DNA of 64,000 nt from Faecalicatena contorta (GTDB taxonomy: Bacteria; Bacillota; Clostridia; Lachnospirales; Lachnospiraceae), in contig NZ_JAFBIX010000006.1 of assembly GCF_021531895.1 (NCBI RefSeq), positions 1 to 64,000 on the forward strand. Reading direction: 5' to 3'. Of this stretch, positions 60,987 to 64,000 are shown piece by piece (position 1 is the first letter of the stretch; each line of letters opens with the position of its first letter). Both the position numbers and the translations under genes were made by a program. The notes under the pieces were generated by a model. That model searched no databases and was not told the DNA's origin. It saw only the letters and a program-made list of their open reading frames with translations.

Positions 60987-61712
60987 ATGGCGGTTCATGA
61001 ATTTTCCAGAACGGAATTATTAATAGGAGAAGAAGGATTACAGAGATTAAGACATGCAACGGTGATGATACTCGGCGTCGGCGGGGTCGGATCCCATTGT
61101 ATCGAGGCGCTTGCAAGAAGCGGTGTGGGAAAGCTGATCCTGGTGGACAATGATACGGTGTCTCTGACCAATATTAACCGACAGTCCATTGCATATCACA
61201 GCACAGTCGGACGATATAAAACCCGTGTGATGAAAGAGAGGATTGCAGATATCTGTCCACAGACGGAAGTGATTACTTATGAAATGTTCGTATTGCCTGA
61301 GAATATGGAGCAGATCTTTGAACAGAGACCAGATTATATTATTGATGCGATTGATACGGTCACAGCTAAGATCGCTCTGGTTGAAAAAGCTCTGGAATTG
61401 GATATTCCGATTATCAGCAGTATGGGAACAGGAAATAAACTCCATGGGGAGCTGTTTGAGATTACGGATATCAGCAAGACCAGTGTCTGTCCATTATGCA
61501 AAGTAATGCGTAAAGAATTGCGTGCCAGAGGGATTTATCATCTGAAAGTCGTGTATTCCAGGGAGAAGCCGATAGATGTGTCACAAAGAACGACGGACGA
61601 AGAGAAAGGAAGCAGAAGGTCATTGCCGGGAAGTGTGTCATTTGTTCCTCCAATCGCAGGACTTCTGCTTGCCGGTGAAGTGATCCGAGAGCTGATGGAA
61701 GAGGTGGAATAG
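60987..61712 (+). CDS. tcdA: tRNA threonylcarbamoyladenosine dehydratase
   Basis: 241 aa, ThiF/E1-like fold. The ATP-binding G-loop is GVGGVGSHCIEALARSG (about residues 30-46), then LVDNDTVSLTNINRQ, and IDAIDTVTAKIALVE. CPLCKVMRKELRARG carries the family Cys pair. It cyclises t6A37 on tRNAs to ct6A using ATP. Its stop is followed directly by the rarA start codon (61713), so the two are coupled. Confidence 0.92.
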   Translation: MAVHEFSRTELLIGEEGLQRLRHATVMILGVGGVGSHCIEALARSGVGKLILVDNDTVSLTNINRQSIAYHSTVGRYKTRVMKERIADICPQTEVITYEMFVLPENMEQIFEQRPDYIIDAIDTVTAKIALVEKALELDIPIISSMGTGNKLHGELFEITDISKTSVCPLCKVMRKELRARGIYHLKVVYSREKPIDVSQRTTDEEKGSRRSLPGSVSFVPPIAGLLLAGEVIRELMEEVE

Positions 61713-63029
61713 ATGGATTTATTTGATTATGTCAGAGAAAAAAATATGGATAAGGAAGCACCGCTTGCTTCCAGAATGCGTCCCACAACTTTGGAAGAAG
61801 TAGTGGGACAACAGCATATTATCGGAAAAGGGAAGCTTTTATATCGTGCGATTAAGGCAGATAAGTTAAGTTCCATTATATTTTATGGTCCTCCGGGAAC
61901 CGGCAAGACAACACTTGCAAAGGTGATTGCACATACGACCAGTGCAGAATTTACCCAGATCAATGCCACAGTAGCCGGAAAAAAAGATATGGAAGAAGTT
62001 GTACTTAAAGCAAAAGAGATGCTGGGCATGTATCAGAGAAAGACGATTCTGTTTGTAGATGAGATTCATCGTTTTAACAAAGGGCAGCAGGATTATCTAC
62101 TTCCGTTTGTGGAAGACGGAACGATTATTCTCATTGGAGCAACGACAGAGAATCCATATTTTGAGGTAAATGGAGCGTTGATTTCCAGGTCAAGTATCTT
62201 TGAGTTATATCCGCTGGAGAAAGAAGATATTAAGACATTACTGCGCCGGGCAGTCTATGATGTAGAAAAAGGAATGGGAAGCTACGAGGCGGTAATTGAG
62301 GAGGATGCTTTGGAATTCCTGGCAGATGTCTCCGGGGGAGACGCAAGAAACGCACTGAATGCAGTGGAGTTGGGAATCTTGACGACGGAGAGAAATGGCG
62401 ACGGAAAGATCCATCTTACACTGGATGTGGCTTCGGAATGTATCCAGAAGCGTGTGGTACGTTATGATAAGACGGGAGATAATCATTACGATACGATTTC
62501 CGCATTTATTAAAAGTATGCGGGGATCTGATCCGGATGCCGCGGTGTATTATCTGGCCAAAATGCTGTATGCAGGAGAAGATATTAAATTTATTGCAAGA
62601 AGGATTATGATCTGCGCTTCGGAAGATGTGGGAAATGCAGATCCTATGGCGCTCACTGTGGCAGTATCTGCAGCCCAGGCTGTGGAACGGGTTGGAATGC
62701 CGGAGGCCCAGATTATTCTGTCTCAGGCAGTGTTGTATGTGGCAACGGCACCGAAAAGTAATTCTGCCTGCAATGCCATCTTCAGTGCAATGGAGAATGT
62801 AAAATCCCACAAGACAACGGTTCCGCCGCATTTGCAGGATGCTCACTATAAAGGCTCTCAAAACCTTGGACATGGAATCGGATATAAATATGCACATGAT
62901 TATCCGGATCATTATGTAAAGCAGCAATATCTTCCAGATGAGATTCAGGATGCAAAATTCTATGAGCCAAGCGATAATGGACATGAAAAAGAGATTAAAG
63001 ACTGGATGAAGTACCTTCGAAAGGAATGA
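61713..63029 (+). CDS. rarA: Replication-associated recombination protein A
   Basis: 438 aa AAA+ ATPase. It begins with MRPTTLEEVVGQQHIIGKG, Walker A YGPPGTGKTTLAK (residues 58-70), Walker B ILFVDEIHRFNKGQQDYLLP, and sensor 1 IGATTENPYFEVN, then the RarA-specific tetramerisation domain (about 255-425). It is related to clamp-loader subunits and acts at stalled replication forks. It is followed 6 nt later by the CsoR-type regulator. Full length. Confidence 0.95.
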   Translation: MDLFDYVREKNMDKEAPLASRMRPTTLEEVVGQQHIIGKGKLLYRAIKADKLSSIIFYGPPGTGKTTLAKVIAHTTSAEFTQINATVAGKKDMEEVVLKAKEMLGMYQRKTILFVDEIHRFNKGQQDYLLPFVEDGTIILIGATTENPYFEVNGALISRSSIFELYPLEKEDIKTLLRRAVYDVEKGMGSYEAVIEEDALEFLADVSGGDARNALNAVELGILTTERNGDGKIHLTLDVASECIQKRVVRYDKTGDNHYDTISAFIKSMRGSDPDAAVYYLAKMLYAGEDIKFIARRIMICASEDVGNADPMALTVAVSAAQAVERVGMPEAQIILSQAVLYVATAPKSNSACNAIFSAMENVKSHKTTVPPHLQDAHYKGSQNLGHGIGYKYAHDYPDHYVKQQYLPDEIQDAKFYEPSDNGHEKEIKDWMKYLRKE

Positions 63030-63035
63030 GAAATA

Positions 63036-63455
63036 ATGATACAAGATGAATATACAGATTCCCAGAGTTTGATTTCCAGCAGGGAAGAGATAGACCATGC
63101 ATATCTTCATGAGCATGGAATAGAACATTGCCATGAACATAGTCATAGCCATGAGCATATGCATGACCATATGCACGAACATGGTCATGTTCATAGCCCG
63201 GAAGAGAAAAAAGCAGTAATAAACCGTCTGTCAAAAGCCATTGGACATCTGGAAGCAGTCAAGCGCATGGTTGAAAAGGATGCAGACTGCAGTGATGTTC
63301 TGATCCAATTGGCAGCAGTACGTTCTGCCATCAATAATACCGGAAAAGTAGTACTGAAAAACCACTTGAACCACTGTATTGTAGAAGCGGTAGAAGAAAA
63401 TGATATGGAAGCCATTGAACGCCTGAATCAGGCAATCGATAAATTTATGAAGTAG
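63036..63455 (+). CDS. csoR: CsoR-family metal sensor with histidine-rich N-terminal extension
   Basis: 139 aa, whereas ordinary CsoR/RcnR/FrmR proteins have about 90. The C-terminal domain (residues 56-139) is the typical helical repressor with the Cu(I)-type ligand set C85, H110 and C114, in exactly the 25- and 4-residue spacing of CsoR. The extra N-terminus (residues 21-53) carries 15 histidines, mostly every second residue, and C32. It could store or sense Ni, Zn, Co or Cu. It is placed in the rarA transcript. No copper pump is adjacent; the nearest metal transporter is the CbiMQO importer 18 kb away. Confidence 0.88.
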   Translation: MIQDEYTDSQSLISSREEIDHAYLHEHGIEHCHEHSHSHEHMHDHMHEHGHVHSPEEKKAVINRLSKAIGHLEAVKRMVEKDADCSDVLIQLAAVRSAINNTGKVVLKNHLNHCIVEAVEENDMEAIERLNQAIDKFMK

Positions 63456-63526
63456 AGTCGTTTTGTAGTTGGCGAAAACGGTTGATGACGGTGCGGAGGA
63501 ATCCTTCTTGGTTGGAAAAGTTTGGC

Positions 63527-63587
63527 GATTGGGAATGTCAGGCGCAGGGATAGAATCAATCTATCCCTGCGCCTGACATTCCCAATC
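63527..63587. repeat. Perfect 28-bp palindrome between convergent genes
   Basis: The arms at 63527-63554 and 63560-63587 are exact reverse complements, starting GATTGGGAATGTCAGG and running to GGATAGA, around the 5-nt loop ATCAA. There is no T-run. The inner sequence is different from the GGGGAC family; the element stands in the gap between csoR and the minus-strand Fe-S gene. It may terminate both transcripts or be a mobile palindromic element. Confidence 0.85.
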
Positions 63588-63594
63588 ACAAAAC

Positions 63595-64000
63595 CTACTC
63601 AACCAGATTCCCATCAATCCCAATGGTCACGACTTGCCAGGGGATGAATTTTCCGCTTGATTTCAGTGCTTCGGTTGCTGCCCGTTCAATTCCGCCGCAG
63701 CAGGGGACTTCCATACGGACGATAGTAAGGCTTTTGATGGAATTGTTTTTTATGATCGCTGTTAATTTCTCTGTATAATCGCCTTCGTCTAATTTGGGAC
63801 AGCCTATTAAGGTGATGCGGTTTTTGATGAAGCGATTATGAAAATCCCCATAGGCATATGCGGTACAGTCTGCTGCAATTAACAGGTCTGCATTTTCAAA
63901 ATAAGGTGCATTGACCGGAACCAGTTTGATCTGGACAGGCCACTGACCAAGCTGGCTTGGCGAAGGAGTGCAGGCTGTATTATCAGAGGTGGATGCACTG
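63595..64000 (-). CDS. C-terminal part of an iron-sulfur (4Fe-4S) binding protein, cut by window end
   Basis: The stop TAG is at 63595-63597 and the minus-strand frame is open to the window edge, about 135 codons, with no start inside. The sequence contains SQLGQWPVQIKLVPVNAPYF, NADLLIAADCTAYAY, LIGCPKLDEGDYTEKL and VRMEVPCCGGIE. This is the conserved C-terminal domain of a group of clostridial 4Fe-4S proteins whose N-terminal ferredoxin cluster would be beyond 64000. The cysteines in TAC, DCT, GCP and PCCGG suggest further metal binding. Function unknown. Confidence 0.8.
   Translation of the reverse strand, partial: SASTSDNTACTPSPSQLGQWPVQIKLVPVNAPYFENADLLIAADCTAYAYGDFHNRFIKNRITLIGCPKLDEGDYTEKLTAIIKNNSIKSLTIVRMEVPCCGGIERAATEALKSSGKFIPWQVVTIGIDGNLVE

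Noticed and set aside
62238-63194. 318-codon minus-strand frame opposite rarA and the csoR His tail
   Set aside because: The Met/His-rich N-terminus is just the complement of the His codons of csoR; the rest shadows rarA.
1-64000. CRISPR array, prophage or insertion sequence
   Set aside because: No regularly spaced direct repeats, no transposase, integrase or phage structural gene was seen in any frame.

Overview
The window looks like chromosomal core sequence of a low-to-mid GC, anaerobic, spore-forming Firmicute, most likely a Lachnospiraceae member (Dorea / Mediterraneibacter / Coprococcus type). The evidence is the SCIFF peptide with its radical-SAM maturase, SpoVT, a fused SecDF, the clostridial order recJ-apt-rel-MBL-hemZ-hisS-aspS, a glycine riboswitch, a T-box, and consensus SigmaA promoters (TTGACA, 17 bp, TATAAT). 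I see no prophage, insertion sequence or CRISPR array. This placement is inference from gene content, not from a database match.

Layout. 0-6.7 kb: lactate dehydrogenase with a possible leader peptide, a small HTH regulator with a membrane partner under twin operators, NfeD plus SPFH, a LytTR/GHKL two-component pair, spoVT, and a small membrane protein. 6.7-20.7 kb: SCIFF, its maturase, secDF, then recJ, apt, rel, an MBL hydrolase, hemZ, hisS and aspS. A tRNA-Gly(GCC) lies on the minus strand at 20.8 kb, followed by hom and a MATE exporter. 23.8-34.1 kb: a glycine-riboswitch operon gcvT-gcvH-gcvPA-gcvPB-lplA-lpdA-fhs-fchA-folD, which links glycine cleavage to one-carbon folate interconversion and ATP-yielding formate release. 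FolD lacks the usual catalytic lysine of the cyclohydrolase reaction, and a separate cyclohydrolase, FchA, sits just upstream. 34.1-41 kb: a MarR regulator, thyA-folA-glycosyltransferase, a T-box (apparent Val GUA specifier) controlling ilvBN, then ilvE.

41-51 kb is the most accessory-like part. It holds a YtrA-type GntR regulator with an ABC exporter, a minus-strand ECF nickel/cobalt importer (cbiM-cbiQ-cbiO), a TetR regulator diverging from an MMPL transporter and a heptad-ladder membrane protein, and three intergenic palindromes of one GGGGAC-ended family. One of these supplies the stop codon of cbiO. 51-64 kb: a methyltransferase, hslO, nadE, a Cys-rich C_GCAxxG_C_C protein and a HAD protein in one run; an S1-domain protein; a CBS/DRTGG pyrophosphatase; a flavin reductase; a second MATE exporter; a polysaccharide deacetylase; tcdA-rarA-csoR, where the CsoR-type sensor carries a 15-histidine N-terminal tail; a 28-bp perfect palindrome; and the end of an iron-sulfur protein cut by the window edge.

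Regulation is unusually readable. Autoregulatory operators can be seen for the XRE, GntR and TetR regulators, two RNA switches are clear, and a C5-AT-G5 site in front of cbiM resembles CsoR/RcnR-family operators. I found no wholly unknown system. The points most worth following are the FolD/FchA division of labour inside a glycine-induced operon, the His-tailed CsoR, the Cys cluster inserted in IlvB, and the palindromic repeat family.
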